The notes under the pieces were generated by a model. The model saw nothing but the letters and a program-made list of their open reading frames with translations. It was not told the DNA's origin and did no database searches. Position numbers and translations under genes: made by a program. From Cardiocondyla obscurior (taxonomy: Eukaryota; Arthropoda; Insecta; Hymenoptera; Formicidae): 64,000 nucleotides of DNA. The DNA lies in contig NC_091867.1 of NCBI RefSeq assembly GCF_019399895.1, positions 9,747,501 through 9,811,500 on the forward strand, given 5' to 3'. Position 1 is the stretch's first letter. The number at the start of each line of letters is the position of its first letter. Of this stretch, positions 13,485 through 26,700 are shown one piece after another.

Positions 13485-14065
13485 GAATTGACCGACGCCA
13501 ATTCAAACTCATTTTTCAGTAGTCCATCTCAAACCGTTTAGTCAGACAATTTTTGTTTATTACATTGTTACATTTGTACGATTGTTAATTTTTTTTTTTA
13601 TTTTATATTTCGATTACTCTTTCACACACAATACTCCATTTACGATTGCTAACATTAAAATGACGCAAACCACAAATGTTAAACCGCGTTCATTAATTAT
13701 ACTCCACCGTTATTAAATTATTAATAATTGTGGGACGTTTTTATTTTATTAATGCGCTGTAACTGCCTTCTCAAAGAATTTTTGCGTAAAAGAAATTAAA
13801 AAATCTTTGAGAAAAGGATTTAGGCGATGTCAGGCGGTTTGTTTATTAATCATTTTGTTATTATATTTTCTCCACATAATTCTTTTACATTACACGGAAA
13901 CATAATTTAGCAGGAATAATCTTTGTGGCAAACGACAGAAGGTTGTAAAAATAAAGTGACTGAGAAACTTCAACCCTTAAGTACGGATTTCGCTTTTCAT
14001 CGTTTTGATATGCTCAACGGTTAGCGTGTGAGAAATTTCACATTTTTGTATTACTTTTGATTCCC

Positions 14066-14090
14066 TTTTTTTTTTTTTTTTTTTTTTTTT
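14066..14090 (+). repeat. Poly-T tract (25 T)
   Basis: An uninterrupted run of 25 thymines in the ALG10-EAAT intergenic region, the longest pure homopolymer I noticed in the window. Confidence 0.95.
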
Positions 14091-14640
14091 ATCGCGTAAA
14101 AAGTACTCTTTTGAGGAGTCACGAGAGATGATCCTTCATACTTAAGGGTCAAATCGGTTGCCGCTAGTGGCATTGAACTTATTAAGTCTGCTTTTGTTCA
14201 CCGGATATCGTGTAGGTGTAAAAACTGCCTACGAGATACGACATAGTTCTATGGCACGAACTTGCGCGACGATTTTTATAATATACATCGCCGCGTGGAA
14301 TAACATGCGCGAGCAACGTTACGTACGTAACTGTCACTTCATTTGTCATACAAAAATGACAAGACTCGAGACTCTTCGTCGTGTCAAATAAAGCCGATTT
14401 CTCGAAGCGCTAAACATACATTTCGCTTTTCGCGAATCTGTTGAGTTCCGCAAATAAATGCAATTTTCCGAAGAAACGTGGATAGATTCGCGAAAGAAAA
14501 AAAAATAAAATAAAATTCTAAGACGGCGAATTATGCGGTTTGAATGAAATGTAACGTATTGATTACGCAGTACTTGCTGTACATACGCGCTGCAGTGTTT
14601 CTGTAAGCGTAATTCTTGTCAAACACAAAAATTGGAAGAC

Positions 14641-14697
14641 AATATATATATATATCTATGTATATGTATATATTTGTGTATATATACATATACATTT
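14641..14697. repeat. TA/TATG microsatellite
   Basis: Alternating TA followed by TATG/TGTA units, with no coding potential. Confidence 0.8.
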
Positions 14698-15306
14698 CAC
14701 AAGTGTTTTACTTAGTGGAGCCTACGATTTCTAAAGTTAAAACGCATTTAGTTTCAAGCATGTGTTATATCATTTTATCTGAAAATCATCTGAACGCTCG
14801 CACCGCGAGCTACGCGTTAGTAACCGATGTTTGACTGTCCTATCGCTACGTATGTGTATATTTTGCGCCGCGGAATGGATGTCAATTAAGTTTCTACGAA
14901 AGTAATCTTTCCTTTTATAGTACTTGCACACAGATAATTGAACGAAGACGCTCGCATTCCGCGTGTGATCGCAAATATGGCAATTATGATACGGTGGTAC
15001 CGATTTGATTGCTCCCTTCATCTGATTTGCGTGTAAATTAATACTAAACCGATTATTTGACTAAGATAAAAATGGAACACTGATTACGCAAGAACACTTT
15101 GTCAGAATCGCAGTTTGCGATCATTTCTATGTGGTACGATTGAGAAGGTAGATACCCGTCAATAGCATCGTATATTTTCTATGAAATTCTAAGATAACTA
15201 ATGAGAACTTGAAAATTATAAATTTTACACGGCTATAACAAGTGACATCATGCTGTAGTCCATAAATTTACTTATGCATTCCCTTCTCTTAATTTTAATC
15301 TTTGAT

Positions 15307-15312
15307 TTTATT
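15307..15312 (-). terminator. Candidate polyadenylation signal of the EAAT gene
   Basis: The minus strand reads AATAAA about 160 nt downstream of the EAAT stop codon. It is the nearest canonical hexamer I could see. Confidence 0.5.
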
Positions 15313-15473
15313 TACTCGTAAATATTCTTTAATTCCTCAAACTCCCAGCAAAAAAATTATGGCAACATCCTAATAATAAGCCGCGTGATGAGTTTCGATA
15401 TGTCGCGGGTGATCGAACCTTCGATTGTAAAGTAGTTTCGATCGAGGAGACAAAATTTAACAAACGTCTCAAC

Positions 15474-18400
15474 TCATATCGACGTGGTCGCGTGATCAGC
15501 TCCGTTTTGCGTTTGCTGCGTGGTGTGCGGTAGCCCCGCGAGTTCATCTTTGCTAAGATGCTGGACGATCCCGGCGCCGAGCGAGTCACCAATGACGTTC
15601 ACGGTCGTTCGACATCGATCTCTGCAAACGATAAAAGCGTGCACGTTAAGAATGCCCTTTGTGATACTGACTCTAACATAAGAAAGCACTTACAGTAACC
15701 AGTCGACCGCGACGATTAAGTAGACATCGTTGGCCGGAAGTCGTACCGTGTCCAACACCATCACCATAGTGACTAGGCCGGCCTGCGGTATTCCAGCCGC
15801 ACCAATGCTGGCAGCGGTCGCCGTGATGCTAACGAGCAAAGGAAATAAATCTTTCCGCAAAACAAATAGAATAATTTAACAAGTAAAAAGGCTTACCTGA
15901 CCGCCACTAGCTGTCCGAAGGTGAGAGGGATTTTACGCACTTGCGAAATAAAAATAGCAGCTACAGCTTCGTACAAAGCGGTACCGTCCATGTTTACAGT
16001 AGCGCCTATCGGCATGACAAATCTAGTGATCCGCGAATCGATGCCGTTTTTCCCCTCGAGGCAGCTGATAGCGAGCGGCAGCGTCGCTGAACTTGAAGAC
16101 GTGCCAAAGGCAGTGACGAGCGCCTCTGCCATGTTTGATATGTAGAGGTATGGATTTTTCTTCGTGAGCATGAAGTACAGTCCGGGCAGCACCAGGAAGC
16201 CATGGATGATCAAGGCGATCAATACGGTCATGAAGTACATGCCAAGCTGTCCGACTACTTCGTCGAGCGTTTTCATTTGGGCGACCTTTGCAGCGACCAG
16301 AGACAGGATACCGATCGGCGACAGCCTAAACAACAGGCGGAAATATTCTTAAAGTTTTCACACGACTCTGCAATGTAATGGAGAAAGATGCGACGCAAGT
16401 TAAAATGGTTTTACGGTATTATCACGGCAGAACTGCACGATCACGACGGTTACGCAATGATGACGCTGCGAGTCTTCCTTGGGAAAATTAATGCATTTTA
16501 GTTCTTTCTTTTTTTAGAAGCAGATATCTTTTCCAAGTCTTACCATATGACCCAGTTGGTGATCACCATCATGGCGCCAGATAGCGAGTCGAAGAAGCTC
16601 AATAGTGGTTTCGCTTGTGTCCCCATTTTGCCGAGGGTGATGCCCATCACCGTCGCGAATACGACGAGCCCGAGGATATTAGAGCCTGGAACCACGTTCT
16701 CCGTATTTATGTCCCACTCCTCCATCGGAATACTGGCGTTCTTGGGGTCGATGGGAACGGTTCGAAACTGGGAGATGCAGGCTTCCACGATATTCGGCGG
16801 AAACATGTTTCGGACCAGGTCCAACAGCGTATCAAGAGTGGACACATTTTGCGCCGATACTTCGGTCTTCGCGATGGAGCTATTGGCGCCAGGTTGAATC
16901 GTTACGACAAGAATTATACCTGCAAAAAGTTCAATATGTTATTTTCTGTTCGCATTGAGAGAATCAGAGGAAGGCGGCGAGAGTGGAAAAAAACCGCGAA
17001 ACAAATACAACGGCGGGAGATAAAAAATGCCTAGCTGATGAGGTAATGCGTTATAAGAAAAATGCTTTTTAAAGAAGAAAGTTGAGCGTGCGGGCGAAGT
17101 ATCAAATTGTAATCGCCTTATCTCTATACTAACGCAAGATAAAGTGTATTTATCAGATGTTGCAAATGTTGCAAAATTATAAATCAGCACTTTTCATGAT
17201 AATATCTGAATAATCTGCCGCTAATATGTGTTGTCTGACACGTCGTGCTCGCTCCGTCGCGCGCGTTAATTAACCGAAATGAGTCACGATAATTCATGGC
17301 TATCAAACGCATTCCCTCCTCGACCAGATATGTAAATGTGTCGAGTACTATTGTGCGACCGTCGAGTTTACCATTTCTGAGAAATGCATCATTGCCTGCG
17401 TGCTGTCGCAGCATTAATACAGAACCGCTCAAAACGCTGCGCGACTCCCTGATTGCGATTTACGTCGTTTATGCGAGGCAATCGTTTCATTTAACCTCGT
17501 GATACGTACGCTACTTAAAACGTTAAATGTTTCCAGCTGTACGTAAAGATACGCGGTCGTATTTAGGTTTTCTACAATTTTCATATCAGTTACGCACATG
17601 TTTAGATTGTTTCTACTTTTAGTTTCTATCTTTCTTTCTTTTTTTTTTTTTTTTCTAACAACGCGTGACACAGTGTGATTTGGGCAAACTGGCCGGCGAT
17701 AATTGAATTAAACGATAACCAAACGATAACTGAACGATAACGCGACCTAAATTAGTTAGGTAGCGAAACTGACCTAAAATAACAGCGCAGATAGTAGTAA
17801 CTATGTAATAGCCGATCGCACGAGCGCCGATCTTGCCGCTGAGGGACAGGTCGAGCGATCCGATGGCCGACACCAAGCTGCTGATAATCAACGGCAGGAT
17901 CAAGCTCTTAAGCATTCGCAGGAACAGGTCGCCGACGTAGCCGATGTACTTGATCTCGCGCTCCGTCCACTTGTCCCGGACGTTCCGCAAAATGATGCCG
18001 AGTACCACACCACCGACGACGCCGCTGACGGTAAGTAAAGTAAGCGCATTCTGGCTGAGGCATGCTCGCATCTTCTGCTGGGTGGTTTGCGGCCTCTTGC
18101 TGGGCTCTTGAGGATAATACGAGCTCCTTTCTTTAATCTTGCCCTGGTTCTCCACCCCCGATAGCGGTGACCTGGAATGCACGGATAACAGTTACGACTC
18201 ATACTTCTTTTGAAAGCAAGCTACAAACATTTTCACTATGAATATTCTTTATCACAAAAGCTCTGCTTAGAATCATGAACTCACTGGTAACAGTAACTCG
18301 GAGAATTTTAAAAAATATGAACTTTCGGCGTCTACGTTTACGGAAATTGTTTCAATTATTTAAATTAGGCGTTTTGAAGTTCTAGCATTAAATAAACGAT

Positions 18401-21400
18401 TTCTCGAGGGAAAAAAAAAAAAAAAAACCAGTTTGTTGTGTAAGACACACCTACATATTTAATCTAATTTAAAAGATACTTTGATATTCAGCATGTTAAC
18501 GAGTTGACTTCGTGACAACGACTGTAACATGCAACAGCAGATGCTAAATTCATATACTCTGCAATGAACGTGACTTTTTCGTATTCTACATACTTAAACC
18601 TTGACAAATGACAAACTTCCTCGTAACACGTCTATTCTTACTTACGCTGACCGATATCGTACAAAAAAAAAAATTATTTCCTCTATGTTACATAAAAAAA
18701 GTAAATTAAAAAATCGTAAATCATAAATCATAAAGAAAAAAAGACCAATAATAATATATTTATGTGCAACAAAACTGATGGAAATGAAACTGATAAATCA
18801 TTTAATCACATTTATTTCAATGTAATATTGCCAAAATCAAAATAAAATACAATCCAACGGCAGGGCCTTTAAATTCTGCTTCACGAAATTTATTAAACGT
18901 TTTTATTTCCGCGATTGCCTGGCAAAATAATTTGGTTCCCGCTTAAAATCACAAATAGATTTTTGCTCTCGTCCACCTACGCTGGCGTTCATCACTCTCG
19001 TACCCAGGAAATACGAGTTGCAAAATGATTTAACGAAAGTTTATTCGGATATGAAAATATCTTGTAACACGCGTCGTTAAGCATCGCGACGGAAATTTTA
19101 GGAAATTTCCTTCTTCGCCTCTGCACTCAATATTTCGAATTCTCCGTAACCTATTTAATTCGTCAATTAGCACTTATTTGTGAAGCATAAATTTGAGATT
19201 ATGTTGGGCTGCTGGCACCGTCGATTCACCACGACCGCGCGCTGCCAAAAAAGATCCCCTTTACAACTCCGATTTATTGAACTTGGCATAACACTGGTCA
19301 TTTCTGCAGTTAACCGGGAACTGTTTTAAATCATTACTATATACTATTTCAAGCTGAGAAGGTTCCAATCTTTCGATTTTCTTCAATGCACATAATGCAA
19401 CCTCCGCAACATTCGCGAGAAACTACTGGGAGTCGCTGATTGCGTAAAAATCGCGCGGGCGTGTCGCGCGGAGAAAGCGCAGGACGTCTTCGAAATGAAA
19501 AACAATAACGATTAAATTACAGCGGGCGAATTGTAATTTAATAGCAATTTAAGTAGCTGAAAATTTGCGTCGCCGCCAAGATCAGTCACGGTACCGTACA
19601 TTATTGCACAAAGGTATGAACGATATTTGCGGGTCGTCGCAGCCTGGTAGCAAAAGAGAAACTGCACTGCAGGTTGTTTCCTGCAGGAACTCTCACATCG
19701 CGAGATAAGCTATCGTTCATTCATTGGTGGCTAGATACTCATGTCGATCAAGAATGAATTTTTATTGCGTACCGGTTCATATGAACCTGTTATGGATTTA
19801 AGCGTATCAAGCGAACGGTGGGCTTTTACTGTCGAGCTTATTGCTTTAACTCGACCGTAACGCAAGAGCGCCGGCTCTGCAAATACGTGGAAAACAAATT
19901 AATTAGTCGCTTCTGGACTCGAGCCACGCTTTTTCATTAGCTTTTATCGAATTAAAAGGCGATTCTTCTTGGGCTGTGTTTTCAGAGAACAAAACCGAAA
20001 ACGCGGAAAAACTTCGGATTATTTATAGACGACTCGTGACGCGTATCGAGAGCTCCCATGTGGTATAAATAAATGCGTCGTCGCGTAAATAAATAAATAC
20101 CCCTCGTTTACGCATTTGCACGATCGCTTTTCCTGCGATTCCCGGTGACTTTTTTTATTTTATTTTTTTTCGCGGCTCAAGCGACGAAATTCGTAGCGCA
20201 GAAATTCGTCCCGTGCGATTAAGCATGAAAAGGGATCGAAGGCGAGAAGGAAGTGACGGTCCATTTGCATGTTCTGAAAGGGAAACCCTTTCCCTTTTAG
20301 AACTACGGCGCGCAGCTTGACAATCGTCCGCAAGCTCCGGCAAAAATCCACGTCGGAGATGTCAGCGACCCTCGGTGCCACGGATCTCGCACGTGCCGCC
20401 GAGAAAAACCGGTCGACGATCACGTCGGCGTGAATTTCTTATCCGCGGTTACGTCACCGATCAAGGACACCGGCCCGTTTGCGTCCGCCGTCACGAAAGG
20501 ATGCCGCTGAAGATCGACAGTGATGTCACCGGCGTTAATAATACTACGTCGCCAGTAAGCCCTGTTTCGTTTATTTCGCCGAGTGTCGGATTACCCTGCG
20601 CTTAACCGGAACATTCGGGGCGATCGGGACACTGAGAACCCAGCGAGCCTTGCCAAATTGCTTCTCGCGAGGTGGCGGCGATACGCGTATTAACGCGATG
20701 GGTGCTCCACGCCCGTTCGAACGCATCTCTGAGAAACGAGGAGAACGGGGACCAGAAGTCGCGACGATGCTCCGGATCAATGCGGCTTGCAGTGAACCAT
20801 ACTGACCATGGATAACGCGGTGACCGCGACGTAGGCGTTCGCCACACGTTTGGCGAACTTGGTCCTATCGTTCTCGCTTCTGGTACCCAAGTTCCTGCTC
20901 GAACTCGCCGCGATAAGGCGCGATAACGCGGCGGAGGATCGCGTCCCACTTTCGTGCGGCTTTCCTCGCTCCTTGACCGATATCGACGATAATGGTCCTC
21001 ATTGTCGGGAATTTTATAAGTAGCCCCTTTAGCGGCTGGGATCTTCTCCGCTGAATTTTTCGCAACGCGAGAGATCTGACGAACGAGAGTCGCGAGGTAA
21101 ACGAACCACAGCGAGATGACTTTAATTGCGCCAGTTAATTTGCCGATGCGACGCTACGCGATGCGACGTCACTCGCGGACGTTGGACGGCGCGATGATTA
21201 GACTCACGCGACCGCTGAAAAACAATTTGCGGATGGGAAAACGTCGTCCCTGAAAATTAATGATCGCGATGATCAAACTCGCGCGTTTCCGGCCGGGGCT
21301 CTTCACGCGCGCTTCTGCATTGTACTTCCTATTTTTTCTTCTTTTTTTTTCCCCCTCTCTCTCTGCGGTTTCGTGTTACTTTTAATCGACGGCGATCACG

Positions 21401-23713
21401 AATCGCGCTGAATGAAAACCGAGTCGAGGGATATCGTCCTCGCCGCGCGCTCTCGCGCTTCGAACGACCTCGTCGCCCTCGACGATTTATCAAAATTACG
21501 TCGGGGAGCAGAAATTTTACGAGCGCCTAAACGGTAGCCACCCGCGGCTTCGAGGAAAGCGTAAAGTCGTTGCCGGATGTTGTGCCGCTAAAGTAGCCGG
21601 CTGCTATCAATGGATTAGCGCGGAAGAATCGGGCGCGGTTCGAAACAGGCGTCGGGCAATTTGCGAGAAGAGATCGTGAAAGAGAGAATTGAGAGCGCGG
21701 CTGAAAACCCGGGAGCAAATGCGGACCGTTTCCGCGACGTTTTTTTTCCCACGCTCTACTTTTTTTTAATTGTCCCGTAGCGGCGATGCGAGTGGCTGAG
21801 TAAATCAACAGGGCAAATATTAATTGCGCCCGGGCTGCCGGACACGTGGCGGAGCACCGCACCGCGCTAGATACTCAATGCCACGACGTTGGCTCGCGGC
21901 AAAAGTTCCAAAATTATCCTCGGCGAACAACTTGTTGCACACGCTTACATAAGACATTGCATGCGACGCTGACGACGCAGGTATGTACGTGGGTCTCCGT
22001 CGCGTTCTTTCTCTCGTTCTCACTCACGTTTATTTTCGAAAGCTCGGCGTCATTGGACGTAAGCCTAAAAAGATTTCCCGTGCTACTCGTAATCTCTTTG
22101 ATGCACGTTATTTCATTCACAGGAGAGAACCGGAGAAGAAATATGCGGGAGAAAAAAAGAGAAGAAAAAAAAAAAAAGGATTTTGCTTTGTAAACGTTTA
22201 CCTCGAAGATCGACGGTCGGGGCTACGATTACTTAGAGTCGTCAAGTGCGTGCCAAAATAAAGTCTGAGTTCGCCGACAGGTAAAAACCCACACGAAAAA
22301 CGTACAGCCTCCGTTTTTTCATCCCGTGCCGTTCATCTGCATCTGTGCAATTAGCATGCGAGCTACGATAACCGGTTTCGCACGTGCTACACATTGTTTC
22401 ACGCTTTGCGATTAAAAGATATACTCTTTTCGTTCACCATTACGGATGATTAAAAAAATGTTACAATTCAGAGCATTCGAATAAATGAAATACGATTGCA
22501 AAGCACTCGCATTCTACGTAAGATCATTCACGCGATACGAAAATAAACCAAGACTGCACGCGCCCGGTGCGTCAAGTCGAATGATCTACGATCGCACGAA
22601 GCGCGAAATAAATCAGTAGTTACGACGTTTAGTAAAATATAGATACATATTTCCGCTTCTTATCGGCAGCAAAGATAAATACTCAACCTCCGTGCATTTT
22701 ACATCCGACTACAATATAATTGATTGACGTATTTCCGGCGAAGTGAGTCTAAGTTCGCGTTTGCTCGTTGAATCTCTCGTTTCATTCCGAATGCGTCAGA
22801 CCAATATCGATAGAGCTATATATAAATAGTTCTGCGAATTGTAATCTGTCGTTGACAGAGAACACGTTTTGTCAAAGTAGGAGGCTGCGTCGGTGGGATT
22901 TTCCTGTCGCGGAAGCTACGTCCACGCGTACTCTTGTTAGAATCGGCGATTTCTTACGCGCCGTGCACGCGAACGCAATCGTCTTCTCCCTCCGCTTCTT
23001 ATCACAAAGAACGGGCTTAACAATGATTTAATGAGCAGCCACCGAGTGCCCGCTGTTGCCATTATAGAATTCTGTGCCAATGAATCTCGCTGCCGCTGAA
23101 TGCGATATACAGTGCGGCGTATAATGGACCAACTGCATGCGCAGGGTAACTTCCATTCACGAATGCCCCGCCGTTGAAATGCGATTTTTAACAGGCGAGA
23201 AATTCGCGTAACGCGAAATAAACGGCTTTTTCTTTTTTTTTTTTTTTTTTCACTCGCGACGTTAATTTTTTAATAAAAAATGTCGACAATTGAGCGACAA
23301 AGTTTTTATAAATTGAAATATAAGATTTCTACGCAAAGTAGGTCAAAAAGATTCATATGGCAAAGGACAAAGTTTGCTTAGAACACGTGTCACACATGGT
23401 TATCAGTAGGTCTGGTGATTGATGGCTCATCAGAATAAAATGTTAACACAGTTCAAATAAATAACTTCTACCCTCGCGAAGCTGTTGCATCAGAATTAAA
23501 AAAAAAATTAAAAAAAAAAAAAAAAAAAAAAAAGAATAAAAAATCCGCAAAGAATATTAGCATACTGGTACAAAAGCAGATAAAGATTTCGCTCGTTAAT
23601 CAATCGCGTCGTGCGCAAGTCATAAAGTCGGTCGTTAAAATGAGAGAAAAACTAGAAGCCGCGATATCTCGCGCGGTGAAGAGAAATACTCACAACTCGC
23701 TCGCTACTTCCAT
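15474..23713 (-). CDS. Eaat1: Excitatory amino acid (glutamate/aspartate) transporter, SLC1 family, EAAT1-like
   Basis: Coding exons on the minus strand: 23713-23694 (20 nt), 18171-17774, 16919-16544, 16325-15897, 15828-15694 and 15621-15474. Every junction keeps frame, giving 501 aa. It is a Na+-coupled plasma-membrane transporter that clears glutamate/aspartate, in glia in other insects. Landmarks in order: TM1 LTLLTVSGVVGGVVLGI, the RMLKSLILPLIISSL helix, an extracellular TM3-TM4 loop with three N-glycosylation sequons (NSS, NVS, NAS), HP1 serine-rich SSSSATLP (about 341-348), TM7 NMDGT (376-380), HP2 SIGAAGIPQAG (about 415-425), and TM8 VDWLLDRCRTTVNVIGDSLGA with the substrate-binding Asp/Arg pair. 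The C-terminus ...ATTSI fits a class I PDZ ligand. The first exon (MEVASE plus two bases, donor GTGAGT) is assigned from phase and donor only. If it is wrong, translation could start at an internal ATG in the 18171-17774 exon (MRACLSQN). The rest of the model is secure. Confidence 0.9.
17775..23693 (-). other. EAAT introns 1-2 (non-coding part flanking coding exon 2)
   Basis: The 5.5 kb intron 1 (18172-23693) is the largest coding-region intron of this gene. Long homopolymers occur at 18411-18427, 23232-23250 and 23497-23533. I recognise no nested gene. The GC-rich part at 20400-21900 gives many overlapping pseudo-frames on both strands. The span listed also contains coding exon 2 (17774-18171). 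Confidence 0.5.
23491..23546. repeat. A-rich low-complexity tract in EAAT intron 1
   Basis: Almost pure A interrupted by TT and single G/T, including a run of more than 20 A. Confidence 0.85.
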
Positions 23714-26700
23714 GATGCGCTTCCTGCGTCCTGTGTATTCCAATGAGAACCGTGGTCGGCAATCGTTTACATAGAGCGTTCACTTCCAGTTAGCCGGAAG
23801 CGGCGGACGTCCCGATGGGGCCGAGAATCGTCCGTGCTGGACTGTCGAGGGGCACTAAGAGCAAATTTGCCTGCCTCTCTCCTCCTGTGTCTCTCTCACG
23901 TCGGCCGTTTCTTCGTGAGTGAAGTCGAAGTGGTGACGCTCGCGGCGCGATTTAAGCCGGGAGGGATGAGACGCCGGTGGAGGACGAAGGAAAAAGAGGT
24001 CGAGGATGACAGGCGCGCGGATGACGGGGATGAAGGATTAGACGCTCCAACGTCGATTAGCGCCGCTCTCGACCGATATCCTCTTTTTCCCTTTCTGCCT
24101 TCCGTTCGGAATTTCTCGCGGCGATTATTTTATCGCGTTCTTCCTTTTTTTTTTCTTCTTTTTTTTTCTTAACGATTCAGCAAGTCGGATCGGTTTGACC
24201 GATCGGATGCTGACGCACGTCGTCGACGCGACGAGCGGCGTAACGGCGTGCACGAACTGGATGGGCGCTGGGTATCTCGTTAGCCAGGAGAGGATGTGTG
24301 CTGATGGGGCTCTCAATCTGTGCCACCTTGGGTGGTACGATTAGCTATGGCGATCTCCCCCTACGACGATCTCTTCCTGCCGCTACCGACTAGCCTATCA
24401 TCGCGATATACTGTTACGAATACGCTCGCGGCTACGACCCCATCGGAAGCCACCGGCCAGGTCCCTATTGTTTGTCGGCGGTTTGTCCACTCGATTATGA
24501 TGATCCACCGGTGTCGCGGACGGCGGGGTTGATTCTTCTCCCGTTTCGGCTACGTTCGCCGTGCCCCTCGCACCGAAATCGAGCCTTCTCTCATCCGCGA
24601 ACGGATTTCCAGCTGCCGGAGACCAGTCCTCTCCGTTTATTCTCTCTCACTCTCGCTCCTTCTCTATTTCGTCCAATACAAATCTCGCTCCGTTGTTTAA
24701 CCCTTCGGCGACACGAGGACCGTTTAAGCTGACGGATGACAGTGGAAGCGGCCCTCCGAGATGACGAGAGGGACACGGAAATGCAATAACCGCGGGTGCC
24801 CTTTGAGGCAAGGGCGATATCACGTCGATCGATCAGCAAGCAGCCGCCTCCGTTGTTATCTGCAACAGAACGTTAATGACGCGCTATTAATAATACGCTG
24901 AAATCTCGATAAAGCTTTTTAAATACCTGCGCGGCAGGATTTTCCGCCTGCAGACATATTTTAACGTTATTTATTTTTAACACCGCCGCGTGCGGCCTAC
25001 GATCAAGCGCATGCGATATTAATGAGCAATAATCGCCTGTCGCGCATTTATGTAACGCGGAACAAGTGCTTCTACTCGCGAAGGCAAACAAATCCGCTCG
25101 GATACGTAATCCGATCGCGATGCAGCTCGCTGTTTACTTTTTTTCAGCGCACGCGGCAGATGTTGAGCTCCGGCACACTTGTTACCCGTCACCGAGAAGT
25201 GTCGTCGGATTAAACGTCTTCATTTCACCCCGATCTTTCCTCCCTCGCATTTGATATCTTAACATTACTTCAGAAAGATTCAAGAATATCTTCTCCCGTA
25301 CCCCTCTTTCGCTTCCCTCCTCTCTACCTCTCTCCCTCTTTTTCTGAACGAGCCGATCGATGAGCTCTACTCAAAGCGACTGATGCAACACGTGCGCGGC
25401 GTGTAATCTGTTACATAACGCGTTACATTTATCGTGAAAAGATAAACAGCTGTTGATACAAGGCGAGGTGGTAAATCAATCGTCTCCAAAGACTGCTGTG
25501 TCACCTGCGCCTTGTCGAATTGCACATCTCCCGCCGTGTTTATCTAACTTTCGCGAAAGGTATCGCTGTATCGCGATGACGGACTCGCTTCGCTCGGAAA
25601 CGTAATTATCACGTTAGAAGATTACAGTTTCAAAGGCGCAATTTATTCAACGTCATTCACGTGTGAACGACGCGCGTTCGATCGGCTGCGTAGAAACGGA
25701 AGCAAAGATTGCGAGGCGCGCGTTGAGCAGTTTGACAGCTTTAATTATGGCACGGAGGAAGGGAAAAAGAAAAAAAAAAAAGATCGGTGAGCTAATCGCG
25801 CGGAATAGCCACGCTCCGGCGAGCAGCGTTCGGCGTTACCGCCTCAAACTCGCGGCGAGACGAGGCGGGAGGAGCCCTACGAGACGTGTCCCTTACCGGG
25901 GTGCCCTTGCTCCAAATTTAAACTCCCTGATTGCCGCTTCGTTTACGATTAATTCCAATAACCTTCGGGCACCGTGGCCGCGCAAGACGAGATAATAAAT
26001 ACATAAGAATCTCTCAATCAAGTCGCACGCGCTCGCGCGACTTCCGTGGATTTTTTTTTTAATATTTTCTTTTTCTCCCCTCGGTGGAAGGAGATAAGCG
26101 CAAAAATCTACGGTCGCGTGAGGAAAAAACCGTGAGAGATTAGACCGGGAGAGACGGGCTTAGTAAAGAGTCGCGTCCTCGGCGACAGAGACGCGCGTTT
26201 CTGCTGAGACACCTGTGCAATTAGGCCTCGAAGTCGAATTAAGGCCGTTGACGACTTGATTTTGCTACGCGGCCGAACTTACGGGATCTTTTCGCAAATC
26301 GATAACGGGCTCGCGTGTAAGAGCGCAATCAAGGCGCGATGAGCGATCTCGGCGATGCGTGTGCACCAGGCATTCGTAGTAGACACACGCGCACAGTTTC
26401 GAAAGGACGCAACTTCCGGCGTTGGCTCTCCCTCGCGGGTTTCCACCCCCTTAAGCGTTACTTTTGCTATCTTCGCTGTCGTCGTCGCGGGCACCTCTAA
26501 GTCATCGCGTCGAACGGCGTCGCTAACGGCGAAGACGACGCGGCAGTGATTTGTTGCAACGCGCAACTGGTCGGCGCCGGGTGGTCCAGGGGACGTGCGG
26601 ATGGACCGGAACGATGCGTCTCGCGCGCGCGGTGCGTGCGCTTGATACGTACGTCGGTGGTCGCGATCGGTCGCGCTCCTGGATAACGATGATCCCGTTT

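Larger units (their letters stand above)
12265..15473. other. Intergenic region between ALG10 and the EAAT 3' end
   Basis: It holds the ALG10 promoter/5' UTR (GC-rich, about 12265-13080) and then AT-rich DNA. Features seen are a 106-bp inverted-repeat element at 13379-13484, a run of 25 T at 14066-14090, an AT/GT-rich microsatellite at about 14641-14697, and the probable EAAT polyadenylation signal. Open frames here begin at non-ATG codons or lack any family resemblance. Confidence 0.5.
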
